A stretch of DNA of 64,000 nt from Candidatus Kapaibacterium sp. (GCA_026390695.1 JAPLFL010000090.1:59419-123418); one strand, 5' to 3'. Shown: positions 38,638 to 47,953, counted from the stretch's first letter. Numbers and translations are program-made. Notes: generated from the letters alone by a model not told the origin.

Positions 38638-38939
38638 AATTTACAAAGTTGAAGGTTATAAGGTTGAAAGTTTTGTGATATGTTATTCTGAGTACCGACT
38701 GTCTTAAGTGGTAAAATACTCTTGTAATCAAGCTCCTGCTTGTTACAAAAAATGGCATTTACAGCCTTTTATATACGTTTCAAGTTTACAGGTGAGAATA
38801 TTAAAGTTTACAAAAAATATCAGAATATTAATAACATGCACTTTTTTCAAAAATAATTAATAACTTTTTGAAATTTCCGATTAATTTAGCATATTTGTAC
38901 TTTTGTTTATTGATAATATATTATATATAGGAGAATGAG
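38638..38939. other. Intergenic region with a degenerate palindrome
   Basis: Contains GTTGAAGGTT-type short repeats after the kinase gene and, at about 38716-38747, a variant of the palindrome seen at 13579 (TTGTAATCAAG, CTTGTTACAA). Near its end, TACTTTTG at 38898-38905 may be a -7 box for the next gene, but no TTG sits at the right distance. Confidence 0.45.
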
Positions 38940-40130
38940 TTGGACATATTTCAGAGATGTTACGAATTTACAAGAGCAGAAGAAGTTAAAGCACTGAATC
39001 TATATCCCTATTTCCATCCGATCGAAGAAAACGAAGGCCCAGTCGTTCATATTTATGGCAAAAAAATGGTGATGGCAGGTTCAAATAACTATTTAGGTCT
39101 GACAGCACATCCCAAAGTTCGAGAAGCAGGGGAGAATGCTATAAAAAAATATGGAACCGGTTGCTCCGGTTCACGCTACCTGACTGGTACTTTAGACCTT
39201 CATATTGAATTGGAAGCTCGCTTGGCTAAATTCTTAGGGTATGAATCTGTCCTTTTATTTAGTACAGGTTATCAGACCTCAATAGGAGTAATATCCACTT
39301 TAGTTCAAAAAGGTGATTATTCTGTACTAGATAGGGAAGACCATGCTTGTATTTTTAGTGGAGCTTTGTTAGCAAAAGGACAATTTGCCGATTATATCCG
39401 CTACAAACATAATGACATGTTAGATTTAGACAAAGTCTTATCTCAGTTGCCCGAAAAATCCGGGAAATTAATTGTATCTGACGGAATTTTTTCGGTTACA
39501 GGTGAAATCCTCAATCTACCGGATTTGCTTTCAGTTGCTAAAAAACACGGTGCTCGAGTCCTCGTTGATGATGCACATGCTGTCGGTGTAATTGGCAATG
39601 GTGGTCGTGGTACAGCCAGTCATTTTGGACTTACAGAGGCTACAGACATGACTCTTGGAACTTTTTCCAAAACTTTTGCTTCCCTTGGTGGATTTTTAGC
39701 CGGTCCGGAAAGAGTGATCAATTATATCAAACACCATTCGCCTGCTATAATCTTCAGTGCTTCTCCCACCCCAGCTTCCTGTGCATCGGCTCTTGCAGCT
39801 CTTGAAATATTAGAACAGCAACCCGAATTAGTTGATAAACTTCTTGCTAATGCTGATTATATGCGCACGGGCTTTAGTTCTATGGGATTCAAAACTATTG
39901 AACATCATTCGGCTATTGTTCCGGTTATTGTTGGTGAAACAGATTTAGCTTTAATGATGTGGCGTAAAATATTTGATAAAGGTGTTTTTGTAAATACATT
40001 TGTCCCCCCGGGAGTCCCACCAAATATGAGTATGATGCGTACAAGTTATATGGCAACTCATGAAAAAGAGCATTTGGATTATATCTTGAATGTCTTTAAT
40101 GATGTTGGTAAAGAAATGGGATTAATTTAA
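38940..40130 (+). CDS. spt: Serine palmitoyltransferase-like alpha-oxoamine synthase
   Basis: 396 residues, class II PLP enzyme. PLP Lys244 in TFSKTFASLGG and Asp211/His213 in DDAHAVG; SNNYLGL and GTGCSGSRYLTGT are also conserved. The stretch FLAGPERVINYIKHHSPAIIFSASP looks more like bacterial serine palmitoyltransferases than 8-amino-7-oxononanoate synthase or 2-amino-3-ketobutyrate ligase, which suggests sphingolipid synthesis as in Bacteroidota. The start is TTG with AGGAG six bases before it; the nearby ATG at 38935 is out of frame. KBL or BioF activity remains possible. Confidence 0.85.
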   Translation: MDIFQRCYEFTRAEEVKALNLYPYFHPIEENEGPVVHIYGKKMVMAGSNNYLGLTAHPKVREAGENAIKKYGTGCSGSRYLTGTLDLHIELEARLAKFLGYESVLLFSTGYQTSIGVISTLVQKGDYSVLDREDHACIFSGALLAKGQFADYIRYKHNDMLDLDKVLSQLPEKSGKLIVSDGIFSVTGEILNLPDLLSVAKKHGARVLVDDAHAVGVIGNGGRGTASHFGLTEATDMTLGTFSKTFASLGGFLAGPERVINYIKHHSPAIIFSASPTPASCASALAALEILEQQPELVDKLLANADYMRTGFSSMGFKTIEHHSAIVPVIVGETDLALMMWRKIFDKGVFVNTFVPPGVPPNMSMMRTSYMATHEKEHLDYILNVFNDVGKEMGLI

Positions 40131-40154
40131 ACTACAATACTTAATTAAAAAAAT

Positions 40155-40195
40155 AAAGGATTGCCGAATTTTAAAATCATGCAATCCTTTTTTTC
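40155..40195 (+). terminator. Rho-independent terminator
   Basis: AAAGGATTGC and GCAATCCTTT around a 16-nt loop, then a T run, 25 bp after the spt-like gene. Confidence 0.88.
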
Positions 40196-40227
40196 TTCAT
40201 TAACCATTAATCATTAACCATTGATAA

Positions 40228-40260
40228 TTGATTATTATTCCTTATTTTTGTTCTTTTAAT
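40228..40260 (+). promoter_or_regulatory. Possible promoter of the M49 peptidase gene
   Basis: TTG at 40228-40230, 22 nt, TATTTTTG at 40253-40260, 20 bp before the start codon. The spacing is slightly long, so less certain than the N20 examples. Confidence 0.4.
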
Positions 40261-40280
40261 TTATTTAAATTGGAAATTGT

Positions 40281-41942
40281 ATGTTACGTTCTTTACTGAT
40301 TTTTATCGCATGCACTGGACTTTTTCTCTCCTGTGGAAAAAAACTTGAAACTAATCCGAATACTAAAATGAATAACCAAAATCCTCCTCTTGAAGAAAGA
40401 ATAGCTGCTTACTCACCATGTAAAATCAATGCTGACCTATCTCATCTTTCAGCTCGGCAGAAGAAAATGGTTTCTATTTTAGCTGAAGCCGGTCATTTGG
40501 CCGATAAAATATTTTGGAAGCAAACATCTCCCGATGCACTTAAATTAAAAGATTCGTTATCCCTGCTTACAGACGAAAAAGGGAAAAATCAGTACAAATA
40601 TTTATTGATTAATTATGGCCCTTATGATAGGATCTTTGAAGGAGAGCGCTTTGCTGGAATAGGTCAGGAAAAGAAACCTGAGAATGCTAATTATTATCCT
40701 CAGGATTTATCAAAAGAAGAATTTGAAAAATATATAAAATCTCACCCTGAACAGAAAGCTGATCTTGAAAGCCAATATACTATTGTTGTTCGCGATGGTG
40801 TGAAATTGAAAGCTATCCCTTTCCACGAGGCATACCCTGAAGTTAGTAAGCTCGCTGATAAATTAGAAGAAGCTGCAAATTATTGTGATGATAAAGCATT
40901 TAAAAATTATTTAATACTTCGTGCCAAAGCCATTCGTACCGACGATTATTATGAATCCGATATGGCTTGGATGGATCTGAAGGATAATGACATTGACATT
41001 GTCATAGGCCCCATTGAAAATTATGAAGATGGTCTCTATAATTACAAAACAGCTTATGAGTGTTCTTTATTGATCAAAGATATTGAAGCATCTAAAGAAC
41101 TTCAGTTCTTTAATGCTCATATTGATGATTTTGAGCAAAAGTTACCTTATGAAAAGAAATATATCCGTAAAAGTGCCGGTGGATCCAATAATATTTTGGC
41201 TATTATGAACGTTGCCTATTTCGGTGGTGATTGCAATAAAGCCGTAAAAACTATAGCCAGTTCTCTGCCGAATGATCCTCGTGTTACCGACGTTAAAGGT
41301 GGTAAAAAGCAAATGTTCAAAAATATGATGGAAGCAAAATTTGATAAAATTGTTGTTCCAATTGCAAAAAAACTTCTTGATACGTCGCTGCTGCCCTTTG
41401 TTGATAAAACTGCTTTTACGAGCTTTGTGACTCTGCACGAAGTTTCACACACTCTGGGTCGCGGTTTTGTTTTTGGAAATGACACTCTGTCCGTCAGAAA
41501 ATCAATGAAGGAGCTTTATTCTGCAATTGAAGAAACTAAAGCAGATATTCTCGGAATGTACAATCACAAACATCTACTCGAAATGAAAGTCAAAGATGAA
41601 GATTATATAAAACGTGCTTGTGTAACTTATCTTGCAGGGCTGTATCGTTCCATTCGATTTGGTGCTGAAGCCCACGGAATGGCGAATTTAATTCAGCTTA
41701 ATTTCTTGCGTGTTCAGGGAGCGATAAAAAAGAAAGATGGGAAATTAAGTATAGATGAAAAAATATTCTTTGATAAGGTTGGAGATTTGGCACGTATGGT
41801 TCTGACAGTCGAGGCAGATGGAGATTATAATGCTGCTAAAAAGATAATTGAACAATACGGAAGAGTCACCGATGAATTAAGTGCGGAAATAGAGTCCTTG
41901 AAGGATATTCCGCGTGATTTGGACACCAAGTATAATTATTAA
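40281..41942 (+). CDS. Lipoprotein M49-family peptidase (dipeptidyl-peptidase III-like)
   Basis: 553 residues with a lipoprotein signal (LFLSCG, Cys18). The zinc site is HEVSH (386-390), with the second ligand region EETKAD (417-422). The pairing of HExxH or HExxxH with EExxAD/E about 30 residues later marks the M49 family. Animal and most bacterial DPP III enzymes have the six-residue HExxxH. Here it is the five-residue HExxH form found in some bacterial members. It should remove dipeptides in the periplasm or at the outer membrane. Confidence 0.85.
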   Translation: MLRSLLIFIACTGLFLSCGKKLETNPNTKMNNQNPPLEERIAAYSPCKINADLSHLSARQKKMVSILAEAGHLADKIFWKQTSPDALKLKDSLSLLTDEKGKNQYKYLLINYGPYDRIFEGERFAGIGQEKKPENANYYPQDLSKEEFEKYIKSHPEQKADLESQYTIVVRDGVKLKAIPFHEAYPEVSKLADKLEEAANYCDDKAFKNYLILRAKAIRTDDYYESDMAWMDLKDNDIDIVIGPIENYEDGLYNYKTAYECSLLIKDIEASKELQFFNAHIDDFEQKLPYEKKYIRKSAGGSNNILAIMNVAYFGGDCNKAVKTIASSLPNDPRVTDVKGGKKQMFKNMMEAKFDKIVVPIAKKLLDTSLLPFVDKTAFTSFVTLHEVSHTLGRGFVFGNDTLSVRKSMKELYSAIEETKADILGMYNHKHLLEMKVKDEDYIKRACVTYLAGLYRSIRFGAEAHGMANLIQLNFLRVQGAIKKKDGKLSIDEKIFFDKVGDLARMVLTVEADGDYNAAKKIIEQYGRVTDELSAEIESLKDIPRDLDTKYNY

Positions 41943-42046
41943 TTTGTAAGGAAAATTAAATTAATTTTGAAATTGCTATTTTGAATTATTAAGAAATTTT
42001 ATCTAATAATAGACAATTTTTTACCAAAATCTGAAAAATATTATAT

Positions 42047-42340
42047 CTAAGCATCATTTTTATAAAACATAGTGGGTGCAAACAAAACACTATTGTTTTT
42101 TACAATTAATGCACCTATACTCATCATATCGACACTATCGGTTGATAAATTCCAAGAATTTCCATTATTTTTTGAAATATATATTCCTCTTTTTGTACCG
42201 ACAAAAATATTCTTCTTTAAAGTGACAAATTGCCCAATACCTTGATATAAAGAAATCCCATTATTACAAGACTCCCATTGTCCACTTGATTTAGCAAATA
42301 AACCTATCAAAATTCCGATAATCAATAAAATTTTTCTCAT
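42047..42340 (-). pseudogene. Truncated propeller-protein fragment
   Basis: 97 residues: signal peptide (KILLIIGILIGLFAKSSGQ), WESCNNGIS and one blade (GTKRGIYISKNNGNSWNL), then a stop after FAPTMFYKNDA. The relatives at 5670 and 19811 have at least six further blades and a sorting domain. No continuation is found in 41943-42046. A gene remnant that keeps a working-looking 5' end. Confidence 0.75.
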
Positions 42341-42473
42341 AACAACCCTTTTATTCTTTCTACATTTATAAAGTCAATAACACGAAAAATATGCGAAAGT
42401 TACAGATATATTTCAAATTATTTCAAAAAATGATTAAAATAGTAAAAAATGTGATTTATCTAAGTTGGTTACA

Positions 42474-42640
42474 CTTTCGGGAGCTTACGCTGAGCTTTCG
42501 GGAGCTTACGAAGCACTTTCGGGAGCCTTCGAAATACTTTTGGAACTTCCCGAAAGCTCATCGAACGATCCCAAAAGTGTAACGTAAGCTCCCAAAAGCT
42601 CATCGAACGATCCCAAAAGTGTAACGTAAGCTCCCAAAAG
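42474..42640. repeat. Tandem array C, 21-bp period, with inverted half
   Basis: Four direct units (CTTTCGGGAGCTTACG plus five variable bases) at 42474-42557, then four units in opposite orientation at 42557-42640 alternating two sequences (ATCGAACGATCCCAAAAG; GTAACGTAAGCTCCCAAAAG). The halves can pair, so a transcript would form a long hairpin. The plus frame reads FRELTLSFRELTKHF. A degenerate unit precedes it at 42453. Confidence 0.9.
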
Positions 42641-42698
42641 CTTAACAAACAGTTACCAGAGCCAAATTATATAAAAATTATGGTTTGACAGATACCAG

Positions 42699-42817
42699 GC
42701 TGTCTCAAAAGCCACATATTTAACAAAAATGTCATTCCTGCGTATGCAGGAATCTCCTTCCAGTGCCACTTTAGGGGATTCCTGCATGCGAGATAGAAAT
42801 GAGGCTTTTGAGACAGC
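42699..42817. repeat. MITE-like element with 15-bp terminal inverted repeats
   Basis: GCTGTCTCAAAAGCC at 42699-42713 is the exact reverse complement of 42803-42817. The 119-bp interior contains ATTCCTGCGTATGCAGGAAT. No target-site duplication is obvious. No coding potential. Confidence 0.7.
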
Positions 42818-42967
42818 TTCAGGGAAATGAGCAAAAGTTACAAACCTTTTAATATTTTTTTCTCACAGCCCCCAAAAATCCGAGAAATTCCGTATTTTTG
42901 TAATTAGCTGAATTGAAAAAATTAGAATTAAAAATAAAATGCAAAAATGAACTTACTCGCAACATCA

Positions 42968-43071
42968 AACAACACACCTCCCACCCCCCTCTTTTTAGAG
43001 GGGGAGTTAAGAGCTTGTAATTCTTGGATTTATTCCCCCTCTATTAAGAGGGGGTTAGGGGGTGTGTTGTT
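42968..43071. repeat. MITE-like repeat with terminal AACAACACACC
   Basis: AACAACACACC at the left and GGTGTGTTGTT at the right enclose two G/C-run palindromes (CCCCCTCTTTTTAGAGGGGG; CCCCCTCTATTAAGAGGGGG). It lies 165 bp upstream of leuS. Confidence 0.75.
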
Positions 43072-43239
43072 TGGATTAGCAGTACATTCTTTAATTATCA
43101 AAGCTATCCAAATGACATTGCCTCTTCGTTTAGGATTAGAGTGAGGCTTTCCGCTGAGAATAAGAATGGATTCTGAAACAAGTTCAGAATGACAAAACCA
43201 AGAAAACAATAATTTATAATTTATAATTAATAATTGAAA

Positions 43240-45969
43240 ATGCAATACAACTTCAAAGAAATCGAACCAAAATGGCAGCAATTCTGGGCTGAAAATCACA
43301 TCAACGAAGCCCGTGAAAATCACGATAAACCCAAATATTATATATTAGATATGTTCCCTTATCCAAGCGGTGCGGGATTGCATATCGGACATCCCGAAGG
43401 CTATACCGCAACCGATATTGTCGGACGTTATAAGAGGATGAGGGGATTTAATGTCCTGCATCCTATGGGCTTCGATGCCTTCGGTCTGCCAACGGAACAA
43501 TATTCCATGAAAACTGGAATTCATCCTCGCGTTGCCACCGAAAGGAACGTGAAAACCTTCAAAGAGCAGCTAAATATGCTTGGTTTTGCTTATGATTGGT
43601 CACGCGAAATCAACACCACTGATCCGAAATATTTCAAATGGACTCAGTGGATGTTCTCGTTGATTTATAATTCATGGTATGACCACGAGCAGAAACGTGC
43701 CCGCCATATTGATGAACTGCCGATTCCCGCTGAAATCACCAGTCCTGCGGATAGTGAGAATTATCGCGATAGCAAGAGACTTGCTTTTATAGCCATGATT
43801 CCCGTGAATTGGTGCGAGGCATTGGGCACAGTGCTTGCAAATGAAGAAGTGGACGAATGGCGCGAAAAAGGCTTCGAAGTCGAACGCCGCCCGATGCGTC
43901 AGTGGATGTTGCGTATCACGGAATATGCTGAAAGATTATTAGATGATTTGGATTTGGTCGATTGGCCGCATTCCACAAAGGAAATGCAGAAGAATTGGAT
44001 TGGCCGCAGTGATGGAGCGGAGATTAATTTTGGAATTCAAAACAAAGAAGGAGAAATCCCCCTTAATCCCCCTTTTATAAAGGGGGAAAGAGAAGAAGAA
44101 ATCCCCCTTAATCCCCCTTTTATAAAGGGGGAAACTGATCCAGTCTCCCCCTTTGAAAAAGGGGGCAGGGGGGATTTTCAAAAGGATCAAAACTCCCCCT
44201 TTGAAAAAGGGGGCAGGGGGGATTTTCCAGTTCTTTCTGTCAAAGTCTTCACCACTCGTCCAGATACGATTTTCGGTGCTTCTTATTTGGTTTTGGCACC
44301 GGAACATCCTTTAGTTGCTGAAATTACTACAGCTGAATATTCCGAACAAGTCAATGATTATATCAAAAAAGCATCCGTGAAAAGCGATCTGGAACGTGCC
44401 GAACTTGCTAAAGAAAAGACCGGTATTTTCACAGGTGCTTATGCCATAAATCCCGCAAATAAAAAACTTATTCCAATATGGATTGCCGATTATGTCCTTG
44501 CTCATTATGGAACAGGTGCAATTATGGCTGTTCCCGCACACGACAGCCGCGATTTTGAGTTTGCCCGTGCATTTAATCTTCCTATTCCTCAAGTTCTTAA
44601 ACCTGTAGATGGCTCAGAGTGGAACTTTGATGAAGCTGCTTTTGTTGATGATGGAATTGCTTGCAATTCAAGTTTTGAAGATTTTAGTATTGATGGACTC
44701 GGAACTGATGAGGCTATCCAAAAAGCAATCGAGTGGGTGGAAAATTCCTGTATTGGCAAGGGCAAAGTGCAGTATAAATTACGAGACTGGCTCTTTTCGC
44801 GTCAGAGATACTGGGGCGAACCTATTCCGATAATGTTTTTCGAAGATGGCACACGTCGCTGCTTGGATACGGATGAATTGCCGCTCGTTCTGCCTGACGT
44901 TAAAGAATTTAAGCCTGCCGGAACAGGTGAATCTCCGCTTGCAACAGTTGATGAATGGGTGAATTTCATCGACAAAAAAACCGGCAAGCATGCACGTTTC
45001 GAGACCAACACCATGCCTCAGTGGGCTGGCTCCTGCTGGTATTATCTTCGCTATTTGGACCCGAATAATTCCGATATTTTCTGCTCAAAGGAAAATGATG
45101 AATACTGGATGTCACCGGGCGGAGTTGATTTATATATGGGAGGTGCTGAACATGCTGTCTTGCATCTTTTATATGCCCGTTTCTGGCATAAACTGCTGTT
45201 TGATTATGGCTATGTCTCGACGGTCGAACCATTTAAAAAACTTTATCATCAAGGTTTGATTTTAGGAGAAGATGGACGCAAGATGTCGAAATCTTTGGGA
45301 AATGTTGTTAATCCTGATATCATGGTCGCAAAATACGGAGCTGATGCTTTGCGTATTTTCGAGATGTTTTTAGGGCCATTAGCTGATTCGAAGCCATGGT
45401 CAGAAAAAGGTATGGAGGGCACGAACCGCTTCCTGAACCGAGTCTGGCGCTTGATTGCAACCGAAGAGGGTGCATTATCAAACGATGTGCAGGAAATACC
45501 GCTCACAGCCGATCAGGAATATCATCTGAATTGCACAATCAAAAAAGTAGGCGAAGATATTGAAGAACTGCATTTCAATACCGCCGTTTCACAAATGATG
45601 ATTTTCGTTAATGAATTTACCAAAGCGGACATCAAGCCTCATGCCGCGATGGAGAAATTCGTGTTGTGCCTTGCACCTTTTGCACCTCATATTGCCGAAG
45701 AATTATGGGGTATTTTAGGAAAAGCCGAATCAATTGTGCTTGCCAATTATCCTGAATATGATCCCGCAAAGACTATCAGAGCCGAAGTTGAATTGGTTGT
45801 GCAGGTAACGAGCAAAATCAGAGCTAAAATACAGGTGCCGCTTGATTTATCGCAAGGGGAAGCAGAAAATATAGCCCGTGCCGATGAAAAAGTAGCGAAG
45901 TATCTGGAAGGCAATCAGATAAAGAAGATAATTTATGTGAAGAATAAGATTATTAATTTTATAGTTTAG
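43240..45969 (+). CDS. leuS: Leucyl-tRNA synthetase with in-frame repeat insert
   Basis: 909 residues from ATG 43240. Class I signatures HIGHPEGY and KMSKSLGN; CP1 editing domain with FTTRPDTIFGASY and GTGAIMAVPAHDSRD; anticodon-binding and C-terminal domains present. Residues about 270-329 are not part of the enzyme: they are encoded by a palindromic repeat (44047-44226) lying at the entrance to the editing domain, between INFGIQ and VLSVKVFTTRPDT. The frame is kept. An upstream TTG at 43234 is less likely as a start. Confidence 0.96.
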   Translation: MQYNFKEIEPKWQQFWAENHINEARENHDKPKYYILDMFPYPSGAGLHIGHPEGYTATDIVGRYKRMRGFNVLHPMGFDAFGLPTEQYSMKTGIHPRVATERNVKTFKEQLNMLGFAYDWSREINTTDPKYFKWTQWMFSLIYNSWYDHEQKRARHIDELPIPAEITSPADSENYRDSKRLAFIAMIPVNWCEALGTVLANEEVDEWREKGFEVERRPMRQWMLRITEYAERLLDDLDLVDWPHSTKEMQKNWIGRSDGAEINFGIQNKEGEIPLNPPFIKGEREEEIPLNPPFIKGETDPVSPFEKGGRGDFQKDQNSPFEKGGRGDFPVLSVKVFTTRPDTIFGASYLVLAPEHPLVAEITTAEYSEQVNDYIKKASVKSDLERAELAKEKTGIFTGAYAINPANKKLIPIWIADYVLAHYGTGAIMAVPAHDSRDFEFARAFNLPIPQVLKPVDGSEWNFDEAAFVDDGIACNSSFEDFSIDGLGTDEAIQKAIEWVENSCIGKGKVQYKLRDWLFSRQRYWGEPIPIMFFEDGTRRCLDTDELPLVLPDVKEFKPAGTGESPLATVDEWVNFIDKKTGKHARFETNTMPQWAGSCWYYLRYLDPNNSDIFCSKENDEYWMSPGGVDLYMGGAEHAVLHLLYARFWHKLLFDYGYVSTVEPFKKLYHQGLILGEDGRKMSKSLGNVVNPDIMVAKYGADALRIFEMFLGPLADSKPWSEKGMEGTNRFLNRVWRLIATEEGALSNDVQEIPLTADQEYHLNCTIKKVGEDIEELHFNTAVSQMMIFVNEFTKADIKPHAAMEKFVLCLAPFAPHIAEELWGILGKAESIVLANYPEYDPAKTIRAEVELVVQVTSKIRAKIQVPLDLSQGEAENIARADEKVAKYLEGNQIKKIIYVKNKIINFIV
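44047..44226. repeat. Palindromic repeat cluster inserted in leuS
   Basis: Two direct copies of AATCCCCCTTTTATAAAGGG and two of CTCCCCCTTTGAAAAAGGGG (with GGCAGGGGGG), in opposite senses, total about 180 bp and no stop codon. It encodes two copies of IPLNPPFIKGE and two of SPFEKGGRGDF. Same repeat family as the intergenic copies at 19581, 22272 and 22523. Confidence 0.9.
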
Positions 45970-45972
45970 GGT

Positions 45973-46056
45973 CTGAATCACGGTTTTAACGGATTTTTTG
46001 GAATGTCTGAATCACGGATTAAACGGATTTAAGGATTGCACGGATTTTTTGGAATT
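45973..46056. repeat. Short degenerate repeats after leuS
   Basis: CTGAATCACGG occurs twice and ACGGATTTTTTGGAAT twice within 80 bases. Low-complexity intergenic repeat. Confidence 0.5.
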
Positions 46057-46078
46057 TCAAATTGAATATATTTTAATT

Positions 46079-46710
46079 ATGAAATCAAAAATAATCACTA
46101 TTGGACTTTTTTAACAAGTATTTTAGGAGCATTATTCGGATGTTCGGTTAAAAATGATGATTCTGCATTGATTAATGATGGTTCTGCCAAAAAAATTAAT
46201 ATCAATGATGCACTCTTTACAAACCAATTATTTAAATTTAGCGTAAATATTCCTTCAAATTGGAAATTATTTGGAGAAGTTAAAAGTGATAGCGGAGGAA
46301 CAAGCTCTATTGTTTGTTGGGCACTTCCTTCAATTTATAGTGAGTTAGAGCAAACTAATATTGAAAATGATTTCACAATCAGAGCTTATCATAGTAATAT
46401 TATTAATTCCGCCAGTGAATTAATTTTATCAGAATATCTGGATGATCCTGTACATTCAGTATTAGAGGCTGATGCAACTACCGATTCTAATTCAAGGATT
46501 ATTTATTTTGATAATAATGGACTTGAATACAAAGGGAAATGCTATTTCATCTTCAAAAACGGTATTGGATATATTATTAGCTATATGGCAACACCTGGAA
46601 CTTATTCAAAGAACTTACCAGTCTTTGAAGAATTTGTAAAAAGTATAAAATTCTTTTATCGAAAAGTTGGTTCAAATCGTCTTCATTTGTCGGAAGAGCG
46701 TCCGCAGTAG
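46079..46710 (+). pseudogene. Lipoprotein gene with frameshift in a T run
   Basis: ATG 46079 opens MKSKIITIGLF and stops. One more T in the six-T run at about 46107-46112 would join it to LTSILGALFGCSVKNDD (lipobox FGCS) and the long frame to 46710, giving about 210 residues. The mature part (FKFSVNIPSNWKLFGEVK, then FKNGIGYIISY) resembles PsbP/DUF1795-like secreted proteins. Decayed gene, slippage-controlled gene or sequencing error cannot be told apart here. Confidence 0.65.
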
Positions 46711-46720
46711 TGATTAAGGC

Positions 46721-46840
46721 AGGAAATTAGTCGCAAAAGGTGGCGCAAACGAAGGCAAAGCAGCCGTAAACCAGCTTGATCAACAACTAATTCACTTTGA
46801 AACAGATAAGCTTGCGAAAGAGCTTCGTCATAAGACTTAG
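46721..46840 (+). pseudogene. Possible 3' end of an unidentified gene
   Basis: An open stretch of 39 codons ending at TAG 46840 reads RKLVAKGGANEGKAAVNQL and continues QLIHFETDKLAKELRHKT. Its composition is protein-like, but it has no start codon and I recognise no family. It may be a gene fragment in this remnant-rich region. Confidence 0.25.
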
Positions 46841-46939
46841 AAAACTTCTTTGTAATCATAAAAAACTCCAATATAATTTAAGAAAAACAATAAATAAGGT
46901 AAATATATAAGTAAAAAGGCATAAAATACTCAAAAAATA

Positions 46940-47128
46940 GCTCGTGAAACTCCGTTGAAAGCTCGTGAAACTCCGTTGAAAGCTCGTGAAACTCCGTTGA
47001 AAGCTCGTGAAACTCCGTGGAACCCTCGTGAAACTCCGTTGAAAGCTCGTGAAACTCCGTTGAAAGCTCGTGAAACTCCGTTGAAAGCTCGTGAAACTCC
47101 GTTGAAAGCTCGTGAAACTCCACGGAAC
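46940..47128. repeat. Tandem array D, 21-bp period
   Basis: Nine units of form GCTCGTGAAACTCCGTTGAA plus A, with units 4 and 9 sharing the variants GGAAC. Open frames on both strands: KARETPL on plus, FHELSTE on minus. Minus units (TTTCACGAGCTT) match array C (TTTCGGGAGCTT) at 10 of 12 core bases. Confidence 0.93.
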
Positions 47129-47186
47129 CCTTGTAAAACATTCTTTTTGAGTTTCTCGATGTTTAATTTTGAAAAATTTTATATTT

Positions 47187-47354
47187 TTTGATAAGAACAG
47201 CATTCTTTTTGATGTTTACGGCGTTTCATTTGATAAGAACAGCATTCTTTTTGATGTTTACGGCGTTTCATTTGATAAGAATAGCATTCTTTTTGATATT
47301 TACGGCATTTCATAATGAAGCTACTTCATTTCGTTTGACTGGATCAGAATTTCA
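47187..47354. repeat. Tandem array E, 21-bp half-units in a 42-bp alternation
   Basis: Two alternating 21-bp units, TTTGATAAGAACAGC... and TTTGATGTTTACGGC..., repeat three times, followed by two degenerate units that still begin near TTTGA and end TTTCA. Plus frame LIRTAFFLMFTAFH. Confidence 0.9.
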
Positions 47355-47616
47355 AAGAGCGATTTATTTATATTTTAATATCATATAGTGATTAAATATT
47401 TGTAGAACGTGATTTCCCCCGACCTGTCCTTATCTCATAGAGATTAAATATTGATTGTGATTGAAGAAATATTTAATTCCTACGGAATAAGAGGAGTCTT
47501 GGGAGATACAAGTTTCTACAAATATGTATTCATTACGTGAAATAAAGCCTTAACCTTCCGAAGGTTCGCAACCTTCGGAAGATTTTATTAGATCATTTCG
47601 TGTAATTTGGAAGGGA

Positions 47617-47778
47617 TTATATTTTCAAAGAGCGATTTATTTCTATTCCTATATAGCATAGCTTCTTTTCTCCACTCGAATATTCCATCCAACAGCTTCT
47701 AATGATCTTATCATCAGATGAAATATCCATTGGACGGAGAAATTCCGCTTCTGATCTGTATTTTAAATGCTCTTCCAT
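47617..47778 (-). CDS. Possible 53-residue protein
   Basis: ATG 47778 to TAA 47617 on the minus strand: MEEHLKYRSEAEFLRPMDIS, then DDKIIRSCWMEY and a charged tail. Composition is plausible, but no family or clear ribosome site is visible. Its 3' end contains a short sequence (TTTCAAAGAGCGATTTATTT) that also occurs at 47350-47369, so it may be truncated by a repeat. Confidence 0.3.
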   Translation of the reverse strand: MEEHLKYRSEAEFLRPMDISSDDKIIRSCWMEYSSGEKKLCYIGIEINRSLKI

Positions 47779-47927
47779 AAGATTTTACCTTATTTTTTGA
47801 ACTATTCACTATATTATATTGCAATTTAGTAATCTTTTTATGAAAATGCAAGCGAAAAAATGAAATAGCTATCATTTTTATGTGAATCGCAGGTTATCTT
47901 TATTTAGTGTCTTTTCTAAGAAAATAA

Positions 47928-47953
47928 AATGGCGGAATCTCTTCCGCCATTTC
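47928..47953 (-). terminator. Terminator after the gyrA remnant
   Basis: Minus-strand hairpin ATGGCGGAA...TTCCGCCAT followed by TTTATTTT, 35 bp past the gyrA stop. It fits the original gyrA 3' flank. Confidence 0.75.

Noticed and set aside
38935..38940. ATG start for the spt-like gene
   Set aside because: The ATG at 38935 is out of frame; TTG 38940 has AGGAG at proper distance.
46079..46167. Programmed ribosomal frameshifting in the lipoprotein gene
   Set aside because: The six-T run lacks a convincing slippery heptamer with a downstream structure; a one-base indel is simpler.
46683..46871. Minus-strand ORF of 62 residues
   Set aside because: Its leucine/arginine-rich composition is typical of an antisense shadow; the plus strand of the same bases looks more like protein.
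46878..47203. Minus-strand proteins of FHELSTE and SFTSFQR heptads
   Set aside because: Overlapping frames all stay open owing to the array; no independent evidence of translation. Kept only as an array observation.
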